NCBI GenBank assembly: GCA_032622095.1
Contig: CP136063.1
Coordinates: 184,617,956 to 184,681,955, forward strand
DNA: 64,000 nt
Direction of reading: 5' to 3'
Origin: Siphonodentalium dalli
Lineage: Eukaryota > Mollusca > Scaphopoda > Gadilida > Siphonodentaliidae
A program made the position numbers and the translations under genes. The number at the start of each line of letters is the position of its first letter. Position 1 is the first letter of the stretch. This document shows, in pieces, positions 35,111 to 46,790 of the stretch. Below the pieces are notes generated by a model. The model made no database searches and had not been told where the DNA came from. It saw only the letters and a program-made list of their open reading frames with translations.

Positions 35111-38100
35111 ATTATAATACAACACAGTGAGTAAAGAATGTGCGATACGCAAAACACTCAACACCGGTGAGACCCAACTAATGGAACTTTGGTTAAAATT
35201 GATACCATATTGTTTACAACATACCGATATATCGCTGGCTAATCTTCGCTACTCAAAATTTCGGTGCTGAATGTGGGACCGTGGATCACTCTACAAAATA
35301 ATGGTCACGGTGTTGAGAATTGTGCTGAATATAAACACATGCTCGGTTCACAAAGTGTAGCTTGTGGGTAATATATATCGCATTCATGCTATCATTACTT
35401 ATAGTATATACTATTAGTATATTCTTGAGGAAATTCGTAATTTGGTAACTTGTATTTCTAAATTATAACTTACAACCAAGGACACCCGCGTGCCTTTAAA
35501 GTTAATTTGCATATATGTGTCTACTCGATTATTAGATTGTCATGTGTTACCATACCCAAATATTGCCATATATTGCCACACTATATACCCGACTTAGATT
35601 TTAGGTCTTTCCCGCAAACGTTCGCGATGGAACAATCACTATCACCATAAGGGTGGGAAAACGGGTTCCCTTTAATGGCTTTGTTCTCGCACTTTTTTAT
35701 TTTCCGTTCCAGAGTTTCCTTCTTTGTTCGTATGCGTGGAAATAATGGCTTTCTGTCCGGTCGGGCATATATCAGCCATGCAATGGTTAGCGGATGTGAT
35801 TGGAATCAGGTATGGATGTTCGCCATCAGGAGTGACTTCCAAAGAGAAATAAGGACTTGTCGTCTGTCCACGCAGACATCTCATGCACCCATATGTTATC
35901 ACTCCACCCGATAACCCAGTCGGGTTATAGAGGAGGAGCCAAAATATGTGTTTTTCACACTCTTCTTGGTAAATCATAAAAATAAGATAAAAGAAATACC
36001 CCAGCCATCCAAAAAAATGTCTCCCTCGGTAGGCCTATACATTAGTGTAAACAATATGTTATTTCTCAAGTATAGGCACATAAATACAAATATACACAAA
36101 CAGACATAAGAGATAAGGGGGATCTGGCAGTAAGCCTAGGCTTATTCGTGGCCATTTCCGCGATATAAAATTGCTTCATAATTGTTTGGTCTCGAGTGAA
36201 CAAACACCCGCGAGCATATCCGTGGATGATCGCTGCAGTTCCGACACCCCCCCCCCCCCCCCCCCCCCGCATTACATAATTTTGCTGCGAGAGCGCTCTT
36301 ATTTATTTTCACTACTCTTTAGATGAGATATATATATATATCAGTTCGTGATGGTACTCAGTTAAATCGTTTGGTTCTATCTATGAACTTTTGGAGTGAC
36401 TGTATTCTCACTGTACGTTAAATTAACCGATCTATTAAGTAAAGTGTCCACATTTAATGTCATAATAATACATTGATTGACCATTATGATATTTTCAGTC
36501 CCATTGCAACAGTGGTGCCCATAATAATTGTTCAAATGAAACATGCACCGAAGTCGCCAATTTTGTGTTATTCTGTGGGCCAGAATACACTTAGAACCTT
36601 ATATACTATAGAGCAACTATCTTTCTTTCTCTCAGCCGTAAAATCCAATTTAAAATTCCATAAATAATACTCCATCCGGTTTCCCCAGGGTCGTTAAACA
36701 CTTACGTGGTGGCATTACGTTGACAATGTCATGACATCATCAGCTCAAACTTCCATAAAACAACTCCCTATACACATCCCATGCTGTCGTTTTTGTTAAT
36801 TCAAATAACATGACATTCGCGTGGGTAAAGTGTCATTCTCCAAACAGGACTGTGATTCCAATTTTCACAGGTTCCCCTAAAAAAGCACATAATTCACACC
36901 AAAATTACGAAAACAAAATAGAAAAACATTTAAAAGAGAAGCGACTGAAGGCTGAATGCACATGGCAGTTACGTTTGGAAAATGAGCCTGTCGTCACACA
37001 ACACATATTTGGTCCTCATTCTAGTGGAATAGTATGTTACAAACTGTATTTTATTGTAATTGTGGCTACAATTATTTCTAATTTCATGAAATTCGGGTCT
37101 CCTTTTGGAGGCAGTTTCCATGGTTACTACACCACTTTCAAAGTTTACGGGTCTGTCTTGTAGCATATAATCTAACCTTTTATATGACATATAGAAGTCG
37201 CTTAAGTACCATATGCATGTATGTATATTAAACTCCTTAAATAGGGTCAGTGTGGGGTCCTGTTGGCTCACTTATTTATATCTATAAGGCTCGGTAGATA
37301 TATCCATTCCTCTCGACTGAATGCCATCACCAAAACTGGGGGCGGGTTATAGCAACTACTATATTCGTCGGGACCGGGCTATATCAATGAAATATCTGTT
37401 TATAGCATATGCGCGAGTCTTCTTTTAGTGTTTTCTAACATTTGTCTCAGCGTAACATAACAGCAACGAAATAGGCAGCAGATTGTATCCCCAAAATAAG
37501 TGTGCGTACAGTTACCACCATGGATGACACGTGCAAACAACATATTAATTAGTGCTGTCTGAGCCAATGATAGGAATGAGGAGATCGGCTTCATCAATCT
37601 TGACATTTGCATGCTGTTCGATGGGGCGGCCCAATCTCTGTAATATTATATCGGCTCCAGCTATCGGTTAGAGGATATATCGGTTAGAGGATATATCGGT
37701 GCAATCTCCCCTTCCGTTATTACTGCGAGCTATGAGAGATAACTCTGTCTGGAGTTTGATATCGGTGAGAAATCTCCAGGTTACAAGCAACTAATTATAT
37801 AGAGTTACGCTTCTTATTGAGTTTGTGTAAGGAAATTCGAGTCAACATAAAAACAAATCTGGCTGCTGATTGGTTGATTATCATTGAGGGAAATATCCCT
37901 AAGCGGGAACAGAAAATCATAGCCTACGTAAATATGGCGATCATGTATGTTTAGATGTCCAGGAAGAGTCTGGTGGGGTCCCGAAGTTATGGAAGAGGTC
38001 TGGGTATTTTTATGCTGCTGATTTTTGTGCAGTAAATGGGGTAGTTGTGGAAATGCAAGATTATCGTATGAAAAAAATACCGAAAATGGCGCGTTTGACG

Positions 38101-38118
38101 TCACAGACTGGTGCAGCG
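35111..38118. other. Spacer, no gene supported
   Basis: A 26-base C-run lies at 36246-36268. A 17-bp unit (ATCGGTTAGAGGATAT) is duplicated at about 37664-37697. Open frames at 35672-35977 (minus) and 36810-37163 (plus) have no domain or splice context. The latter ends in CATGAAATTCGG and TTTCCATGGTTACTAC, phrases typical of dispersed repeats here. Confidence 0.45.
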
Positions 38119-38760
38119 GACGACGTTCTAAGTGAAAATTGACCACTTGAAGTTCAAATAGGCTTAACCCATGGCCGGCGGGACTTCTAGTTAACACTGT
38201 CGCATATGGAAATAATTAGGTGTTTGTAACCTCTACCATCGGTGGTGGCTCTTGGTTACAACCAACTGATTATATAAGGTCACGCTTCCTGAATTGTGTA
38301 CATATCGGATGACGTTCTAAGTGAAAATTTACCACTTGAAGTTCAAATAGGCTTAACCCATCCCCGGCGGAAATTACAGTTAAAGGGGTACTGTATACTA
38401 AATTTGGCCCTTTTTGGGACCATCTACTGTTATACTCAACAGAATATATGCAACAAATGTATGAATTTGAGCTATGGATGAGAGCAAAATACACTCATTT
38501 ACCGTTTGAACGATACAAACAACATGGTAATTATAATGAAAATTAAATTATGACTCCAGTCATAAATTTCATTACTATATGCGGTGTGTATTGTTCATAG
38601 AGTAAATGAGTCTAGTTTGTACTCATCCATGGCTCAAATTCATTCATTTGTTACATATATTCTGTTGAGTATAAAAGGAGATGGTCCCCATAAATGGCTC
38701 GATTTAGTGTACAGTACCCATTTAACACTGTCGCCCATGGAAAATAATTAGTTGTTTGTA
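38119..38760. repeat. Tandem duplication with a 189-bp offset
   Basis: GACGTTCTAAGTGAAAATT and CACTTGAAGTTCAAATAGGC through CAGTTAA occur at 38119-38194 and 38308-38383. What follows the first copy (CACTGTCGCATATGGAAATA) follows the second only after a 338-bp insertion (from 38726). The unit also shares GTTAACACTGTCGCCTATGG with the 468-bp elements at 22069 and 23423. Confidence 0.8.
38384..38721. mobile_element. TTAA-flanked foldback MITE, 338 bp
   Basis: The arms begin AGGGGTACTGTATACTAAAT on the left and, read inward from the right, GGGTACTGTACACTAAAT. They pair for roughly 130 bases each, including TATACTCAACAGAATATATG and ATGAATTTGAGC. TTAA lies directly outside at 38380-38383 and 38722-38725. 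The neighbouring duplicate at 38191-38194 has a single TTAA and no insert. TTAA duplication fits piggyBac or Kolobok types; I do not decide between them. Confidence 0.85.
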
Positions 38761-39504
38761 ACATATTGGCAGAAAATTAAAACATTTCGAATATCGATCA
38801 GGGTATGGAATTTGAAAGCACTGGTATACACACCATGTGTTGTTTTTATGAGCTGTTGTGTGTTCATGCCCTTCGGGCAGATTTTCAGATAAGGCGAGAC
38901 TTAGACTTAGAACTTTATCGGGCGGTTTAGTTTTCTTGAAATAACCAATTTAACCTTTAATGTCCAACATAGCACGACCGAGTGCGAGAAGATTCAGTAA
39001 TAGGAATTCGGGTCAAACTCATAAAAAGTACTGTAATTTAAAGGGACACCCGCCTATCATTGAACTAAATCATCGGATGGTGAAATTTCGAGAGCGGGTG
39101 TTCAAAATTCAACTAAATATGGTATTGGTCGGAATAATTCCTTAAGGCGTATGGTAGATATGCGTACCTAATTTTCAAAAATATAAAATAACAAGAAACG
39201 GCAGCTGGAAACGGGGTGAAATCTTATTTCTATAGCTATATTTCGCGAAAATAGATAGTATGTTGTTCGGCCACAAACAATTTGGTGCGCACATACGTGC
39301 AACAAAAATACGTTGATTGTGTATTTATTCCTCAAATAACAGGTGTGCAATCACGTGGTTTCGATGTTGGTGAGCACCACGCATTCAAAATGGCCGACGA
39401 GAACGTAAACGCACAAAAACATACTATATGAGGAACTGAAACAAAACATAGCATTTTGACTGTAACGAACATATACGGGTTTATTGGCAAGTTTGCGATA
39501 CCCG

Positions 39505-40110
39505 TCCGGTGGGAACGGGTATGGGTAAATCGGTGAGCATCGTCACGGTCTCTTTAGTCCATGAGCCAGGACCGAGAATGGTACCATTTTGGTGGGCAAA
39601 TTCTATCAACATTTTTCTCAAAGCTTATATTCTGAAATTAATCTGAGTGCTGGGGTGCACTGTAGCAGTGTAGCTTAGTTTGCAAAATTTGTGTTTCCAT
39701 GGCAACGAATGGTGTTTTTGGCCAGTATAAAAAATATGCTTATAATGGTCTACTACTAGAAAGTTTAATGCAGTAACTCTATCTTTACACTAATACGGGG
39801 TGACACCCTTGGTGGGCTTTCTTTTGACACGGGGGATTTCACCTATAGAGGTCAAGATCATACACAAAGGTCAAGGTTATTCACCAAAATATTAGCTTTT
39901 TTCATATCGGGTCATACATTTTCTATCCACTGATTTTATATATCAGTTTTGAATGCGTTATCTTTGCTCCTAAATAATCTGTATCGTATATGCTACATGG
40001 AGATCTTCGTTATTGTTGACACAGACATTTCATTCATGAGATATAGGCCTTTAAACTTGGTGACCATTTTCCAAAATGGGTGAAAATCGGTTATTTCCCA
40101 ATATAGTCCA
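39505..40110 (-). repeat. Dispersed repeat homologous (inverted) to 50826-51377
   Basis: The region matches the reverse complement of 50826-51377 over most of its length. Shared phrases include CCATGAGCCAGG, ATTTGCCCACCA or its complement, GTTTCCATGGCAACG, ATTAGCTTTTTTCATATCGG and GTCATACATTTTCTA. Its outer tip (GGTGGGAACGGGTATGGGTA) is inverted relative to 48350-48385. Divergence is considerable. No gene is seen. Confidence 0.65.
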
Positions 40111-40891
40111 GGCGCTTGGTGCATGGAAATGTAAGAATTCCACAAATATTGATAAAAGCATGAAACTTCCATATGTTCCTTGGACCTTACTGATAATTTT
40201 CAGAATGGACCCCATCGATATTTGGCCCTGCTTAGTAACGGTTGCTAGGCAACTACCCGAAAGTATAAACATGCTCATATAAGAATGTATTACAGTATTT
40301 CATTCAACTTTAGTTGCTGTGAATTGCATATTTCAGGTCTATTGTGACATAGGATGAATTACAAAGACTTGTGACCTTGTTTCCTATCATAATATCCATG
40401 ACAACCGTTGCTATGCACTACACAGACAGTAAATATGTATAACTCTGCCAAGGGTACCCCGAGTCCTCACACCAAATTTGGTTTTATATCGGTCCAGATA
40501 AAGAATGCTATGGTATCTAATTTAAAAATGTTTCAACAATACACACGACATGCTATTAACAGTGGACTAGAACATCTTTGCTGCTTTGCACAGCAGAGTA
40601 TATCGCTCCACAGATGGTATGAGGTCATTATAAATGTTATAGGTTTAATAGAGATGCCAAGGTACAGCATAAACAAAGCCAGTGATTAGTTGACAGCTCT
40701 GCTATATAATTGATATTAATAGGTCAGCGGTGAGGTGTCCTATCGTAATGGCTGTGTTGTTGGTAGAATTTGATACATTATCATTGTAAACTTAAATTGG
40801 CTCTTTTAACTCAATTATGCTATGTCCTGGTCACCTTTTACATTTAATCCAAGGCTGCGCTGGTGCAGCATACCTATCATGTGCCAGTGAA
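40111..40891. other. Spacer, no gene supported
   Basis: Short frames at 40051-40282 and 40408-40689 overlap phrases such as AACGGTTGCTAGGCAAC and ACAACCGTTGCTATG, which recur in the decayed repeats around 49.9-51.2 kb. They are treated as repeat-derived. Confidence 0.45.
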
Positions 40892-41490
40892 TCTACTATA
40901 TAATTTGAGACTTCCGTATATATGTGTGTATATGTGCACTTCATGGAATCCAAAACGCGTGTTCAGATTGAGCTCAAATTTCGTATGTAAGTGTAAAATA
41001 CAACCGACACGGCCGTGGTCGCGTTTTGGAGAAGCTCAGAGCACCGTTTCTCCAATCCCAAATCACGGAATCGGCACTTCGGGGTTAATAGCGTTGATAT
41101 ATAAAGAGCGTTCGTTTTCCACAGTGTCTATATAAAGAGCGTCGTTTTCGCTATCTACTTATCTGTATGGCGGGAGTCTGTAGCCTGTCGCTCGAAATAT
41201 TATGCAGAGACATTTCACGACGGGAAGCGTTTGTATTCAATTCAATGCAATGTTATCGCTCGAGCGTTGTCTGTCGTTCCTAGGAAGGGGGGATTTCTAC
41301 GGGTAAATTTTTCCGCCACAAACAAAAAATTTAATGAACAAAAATAAATAAAAACAAAATAATTTTAAAAATGTCAAAGTTTCTGACGAAATTTGGTATA
41401 AATGCAGCACAAGTGTCTCGGAACCTGTTCCAATTGCTTTTTCGAACAAAGCCATGGGACGAATGCCGGCATTGGCGGGCTAACTGCTAG
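40892..41490 (+). mobile_element. Helitron-type element, first of a head-to-tail series
   Basis: Starts TCTACTATATAATTTGAGAC after A at 40891 and ends with the stem GCCGGCATTGGCGG, then GCTAACTGCTAG at 41490. The 5' TC, 3' hairpin and CTAG end fit a rolling-circle element. The interior carries CACGGCCGTGGTCGCG, AATCGGCACTTCGGGGTTAA and ATAAAGAGCG phrases shared with the later members. No Rep/helicase gene is present. Confidence 0.7.
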
Positions 41491-41747
41491 TCTATATATT
41501 AAATTTAAAAAACATTAAATTCATATAAAAAAATACAATTCAGAAAAAAAATATATTAAATTTAAAAAACATTAAATTCATATTAAAAAATAAAAAAAAC
41601 AAAAATAAAAACAAAATAATTTAAAAAATGTCATGTTTCTGACGAAATTTGGTACAAATGCAGCACAAGTGTCTCGGAACCTGTTGCAATTGCTTTTTCG
41701 AACAAAGCCATGGGACGAATGCCGCCAGTGGCGGGCTAACCTGCTAG
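41491..41747 (+). mobile_element. Truncated Helitron-type unit (257 bp)
   Basis: Begins TCTATATATT immediately after the preceding CTAG and ends GCCGCCAGTGGCGG then GCTAACCTGCTAG at 41747. Most of the usual interior is missing. The phrase TTAAATTTAAAAAACATTAA is duplicated inside. Confidence 0.65.
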
Positions 41748-43010
41748 TCTATATATATATTTTGAGACTTCCGTATATATGTGTGTATGTGGGTACTTCA
41801 TAGAATCCAAAACGCGTGTACAGATTGAGCTCAAATTTCGTATGTAAGTGTAAAATACCACCGACACGGCCGTGGTCGCGTTTTTGAGAAGCTCAGAGCA
41901 CCGTCTCTCCCTTCCCAATCATCAAAATCACCGCAATCGGCACTTCGGGGTTAATTGATATTCGCTCGCGATCCAAGAGGAGTAACTCTACATTTTGTAT
42001 ATCTGTATATGTATATTTTTATATCCATATTCACTTCAAACTGCTAAACCCGTTGAGCCAAAACTTGCTAATACCTCGCAAATATATAGAATTTACATTT
42101 TCTGATGTATACATTTTTTGTTACGGCTGAAAATCTTAGTCTATTTCCGAAACATTCAGATTTTAAAGTCTAAACTTACACACCACAATTCCTGCTAACT
42201 GACGCAGCTAAATGGTTGCTGAAATTTAAGTGAATCCCAGGCAATCTGACGGCACTTCCAGTGCCCCAAACCGTGAACGCCAACGACATCGTTGGCGAGA
42301 AAATAGCCCCCAAGCCGTAAATATCAACAACAACGACATTGTTGGCGAGAAAATAATTAGTTAAAATTACTAAATACACGTTTTCGGCAATGTGAGATTT
42401 TTCGGGGAGCCGTGATGCCAACAACAACGACCCGAAGCCCTGAATGCCAACAACAACGACATCATCGGGTCAGTTTTTTAAGTCAATCCAAGGCACTGCG
42501 ATAAGTCCCGAATCTGACGGGACTTCCACTGCCCAAAAACCGTGAACGCCAACGACATTGTTGGCAAGAAAATAGCCCCCAAGCCGTAAATATCAACAAC
42601 AACGACATTGTTGGCGAGAAAATAATTAGTTAAAATTACTAAATACACGCAATCCTATTTTCCCTATACGGCAATGTGAGATTTTTCGGGTAGCCCCGAG
42701 CCGTGATGCCAACAACAACGACCGAAGCCCTGAATGAACGCCAACGACATTGTTGGCGAGAAAATAGCCCCCAAGCCGTAAATATCAACAACGACATTGT
42801 TGGCGAGAAAATAACAACGACCCGAAGCCCTGAATGCCAACAACAACGACATCATCGGGTCAGTTTTTTTCCGCCCGATGTACCTTAAATCATACCTCTT
42901 TTAGGGAGGGTACAATAATTTCTCTTAAAAAGGCACGATTAACTCATTGAAAAGCGAAAACAAATGTCATGTTTCGGACCAACGCCGCCAGTGGCGGGCT
43001 AACCTGCTAG
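41748..43010 (+). mobile_element. Helitron-type unit with hairpin repeats (1263 bp)
   Basis: Starts TCTATATATATATTTTGAGA directly after CTAG and ends CGCCAGTGGCGG then GCTAACCTGCTAG at 43010. The first 200 bp repeats the 40892 unit. The second half is built from about three imperfect copies of a block with CGCCAACGACATTGTTGGCG, CCCCAAGCCGTAAATATCAA and CCGTGATGCCAACAACAACG. No protein is encoded. Confidence 0.72.
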
Positions 43011-45096
43011 TCTAATATATATATTGAGAACTACGTATATATATGTGTGTATATATATATGTAAGTGAGTACTTCATGGAATCCAAAACGCGTGTTCAGA
43101 TTGAGCTCAAACTTCGTATTTAAGTGTAAAATCACACCGACACGGCCGTGGTCGCGTTTTGGAGAAGCTCAGAGCACCGTTTCTCCAATCCCAAATCACC
43201 GCAATCGGCACTTCGGGGTTAATAGCGTTGATATATAAAGAGCGTCGTTTTCGCTATCTACTTATCTGTATGACGGGAGTCTGTAGCCTGTCGCTCGAAA
43301 TATTATGCAGAGACATTTCACGACGGGATCAATTCAATGCAATGTTATCGCTCGAGCGTTGTCTGTCGTTCCTAGGAAGGGGGGATTTCTGTATCTACTT
43401 ATCTGTATGACGGGAGTCTGTAGCCTGTCGCTCGAAATACACCGCAATCGGCACTTCGGGGTTAATAGCGTTGATATATAAAGAGCGTACGTTTTCCGCA
43501 GTGTCTATATAAAGAGCGTCGTTTTCGCTATCTACTTATCTGTATGGCTGGAGTCTGTAGCCTGTCGCTCGAAATATTATGCCGAGACATTTCACGACGG
43601 GATCAATTCAATGCAATGTTATCGCTCGAGCGTTGTCTGTCGTTCCTTGGAAGGGGGGATATATATATATGTGTGTGTACTTCATAGAATCGAAAACGGT
43701 TCGCTCGATTGAGTTCAAACTTCCCATCTAAATGTAAAAACCCACGGGAATCGTCGTCGCGGCGTTTTGGAGAAGCTCAGAGCACCGTCTCTCCCTTCCC
43801 AATCATCAAATTCACCGCTATCGGCACTTCGGGGTTAATTGATATTCGCTCGCGATCCAAGAGGAGTAATTCTACATTTTGTTTTATATCTGTATATGTA
43901 TATTTTTATATCCATATTCACTTCAAACGGCTAAACCCGTTGAGCCAAAACTTGCTAATACCGGAGAGCCGTACGGGGTACGGGAGCCGTGATGCCAACA
44001 ACAACGACCCGAAGCCCTGAATGCCAACAACAGATTCAATGCAATGTTATATATTATGCAGATAAACAAGCTCTAAACTTACACCCCTCGATTCCTGCTA
44101 ACTCACGCAGCTATACACACTGCCCCAAACCGTTAACGCCAACGACATTGTTGGCGAGAAAATAGCCCCCAAGCCGTAAATATCAACAACAACGATATTA
44201 CTAAACGGCAATGTGAGAGTTTTCGGGGAGCCGTGATGCCAACGACCCGAAGCCCTGAATGCCAACAACAGATTCAATGCAATGTTATCGCTCGAAATAC
44301 TGAAACATTCATATAAACAAGCTCTAACCTTACACCCCTCGATTCCTGCTAACTGAACGCCAACGACATTGTTGGCGAGAAAATAGCCCCCAAGCCGTAA
44401 ATATCAACAACAACGATATTACTAAATACACGTTTTCGGCAATGTGAGAGTTTTTGGGGAGCCGTGATGCCAACAACAACGACCCGAAGCCCTGAATGCC
44501 AACAACAGATTCAATGCAATGTTATCTATTATGCAGAGAGATTTCACGACATTACGACGGGTACGGCAGACTCGAAATATTATGCAGACAGATTTCCCGA
44601 CGGGAAGCGTTTGTTTTAAATTCAATGCAATGTTATCGTAGAGAGATTTCACGAAACAAAGAATGCGTTGTCTGTCGTTCCTAGGAAGGGGGGATTTCTA
44701 CGGGTAAATTTTTCCGCCAGAAAAAAAAAATTTAATTAAAACAATTTAAAATTTAATTTCAATTCAATGCAATGTTATCGTAGAGAGATTTCACGAAACA
44801 AAGAATGCGTTGTCTGTCGTTCCTAGGAAGGGGGGATTTCTACGGGTAAATTTTTCCGCCAGAAACAAAAAAATTAATTAAAACAATTTAAAATTTAATT
44901 AAAACAATTTAAAATTAAAAAAATTAACAATAAAAAAAACAAATCAGAAACAAAATATATTAAATTTAAAAAACATTAAATTCATATTAAAAAATAAAAA
45001 ACAAAAAATAAATAAAAAATAAATAATTACAAAAATGTCATGTTTCTGAAACAAAGCCATGGGACGAATGCCGCCAGTGGCGGGCTAACCTGCTAG
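43011..45096 (+). mobile_element. Largest Helitron-type unit, internally rearranged (2086 bp)
   Basis: Starts TCTAATATATATATTGAGAA directly after CTAG and ends CCGCCAGTGGCGG then GCTAACCTGCTAG at 45096. Internal duplications include the AATCGGCACTTCGGGGTTAA to ATAAAGAGCG block (near 43203 and 43446) and a 100-bp block with TTGTCTGTCGTTCCTAGGAA (near 44669 and 44808). There are two or three more CGCCAACGACATTGTTGGCG blocks. A restart of a 5'-like segment near 43660-43760 suggests that further partial units are fused inside. Confidence 0.7.
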
Positions 45097-45119
45097 TACT
45101 ATATATTTTGAGACTTCCG

Positions 45120-45150
<31 letters not shown>

Positions 45151-45970
45151 ACTTTATAGAATCGAAAACTACTGCACCCATCGAGCTCAAATTTCGTATG
45201 TAAGTGTAAAAGCCCACGGACACCACCGTGGTCGCGTTTTGGAGAAGCTCAGAGCACCGTTTCTCCCTTCCCAATCATCAAAATCACCGCAATCGGCACT
45301 TCGGTGTTAATAACGTTGATATTTAATGAGCGTTTGTTTTTGACGCATCGCTATAAAGAGCGTTTGTTTACCATTCAACGTTATTAGTATCTGCAGAGAG
45401 ATATACGGGATTTTGAGTGGATTCCTATGCGGGGAGATTTATTGGATGCCATAGTACTCTTACAACATTTCTGCAATAGAGTGTTCAGCATCATTGTTAT
45501 AGTATTAGGTCAGGGCTTAGGGTGGTAGTTAGTGTGGATATAGGCATTATGCTTCTCAGAAATCCCGGCAGACGAGATCTCGGAAACGGGTGGAGCTATC
45601 GACTTACAATTTGGTATGTGAATGTATCTTGCCCCGGATACGAATTTTATCGGATCGCCGAGCCCGTGCGACGCCAGCTTCGCGCATGCGCAGACCAGAT
45701 CTCGGAAACGGGTGGAGCTATCGACTTGAGATTTGGTATGTGAATGTATCTTGCCCCGGATACGAATTTTATCGGATCGCCGAGCCCGTGCGACGCCAGC
45801 TTCGCGCATGCGCAGACCAGATCTCGGAAACGGGTGGAGCTATCGACTTGAAATTTAGTTTTTGAATAGCCCGGACAACGTCGGGCTCATCATTAACTCA
45901 TTGAAAAACATTTTTTTTTTAAATTGTCATGTTTCTGCCGATTGCCGCCAGTGGCGGGCTAACCTGCTAG
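45097..45970 (+). mobile_element. Helitron-type unit carrying three 122-bp satellite units (874 bp)
   Basis: Begins TACTATATATTTTGAGACTT after CTAG (a variant of the usual TC start) and ends CCGCCAGTGGCGG then GCTAACCTGCTAG at 45970, followed by T. The 5' 230 bp resembles the other units. At 45575, 45697 and 45819 the unit AGATCTCGGAAACGGGTGGA recurs with a 122-bp period, followed by CCCGGACAACGTCGGG, exactly the tail of the 15941-16290 element. It is therefore a chimera of two related families. Confidence 0.72.
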
Positions 45971-46184
45971 TTCTCTTATATTTGCGAGTGACCCATAACA
46001 TCCAATAATTTGTGTTAAGTACATTTGTCTATAATAGTACATAACACTATACTATGTAATTCAACATCAGCACTCTAATTTATTATTCCGATCATAGTAA
46101 TTTACTATCGCCAAGGGATGGGGTAAACATCTGCCAATCGTGATCGGCCTCTCGTCTTCTGTTGCTGATATATTGTCACTGGTG

Positions 46185-46790
46185 GGTGTATATGTATAAG
46201 GAAGTAGATGTCATGGCTGGGGGTATGAGTATACAGCGAGGGGCGAAATTATCATGATTGATATGTATATACAAGTGAGTGACTGTATGGTAATATATTT
46301 GGTATGTGATTGTCATGGGTGTTGTGTATATAGTCTATAGAAGAGTTGCATGGCCGTTGTCGGGGTGTATATATATATATACTTGGAATGACTATGGTTA
46401 TGGATGTGGTGTATATGTATATCTTGAGTGGCTGTATGGCCATGTGCGTGGCGACCATATATACACTTGGAGTGACTATGTGGTTATGGGTGTGATGTAT
46501 ATGTATATATTGAGAGGCTATATGATCATGGGTGTGGCGAATAGGTATACAGGGTGACCTTTGGCAAAAGGTGGTGTGAATATGTATACAAGGAGTGACT
46601 GTATGGTAATATATTTGCTATGTGATTGTCATAGGTGAAGTGTATTTTCAAGCCTGGTGTGTATGAATTGCCGAGTGTGCGGGATATTGAAGGACTTTAT
46701 GGTCATTGATGGGGTGTATATGCATACGTGGAGTTAATCTATGGTTATGTGTGTGGTCCGAATATATGGTTATGTGTGTAAGACCGAATT
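46185..46790. repeat. Degenerate minisatellite, period about 55-60 bp
   Basis: Variants of TTGGAGTGACTATGGTTATG and GGTGTGGTGTATATGTATAT recur around eight to ten times with substitutions and length changes. Open frames in both directions here (for example 46306-46557) are repeat-derived. Confidence 0.7.

Noticed and set aside
36810-37163. Open frame of 117 codons with a hydrophobic stretch
   Set aside because: A chance frame is more likely: the 3' half matches the style of the dispersed repeats (CATGAAATTCGG, TTTCCATGGTTAC), with no start context or splice signals.
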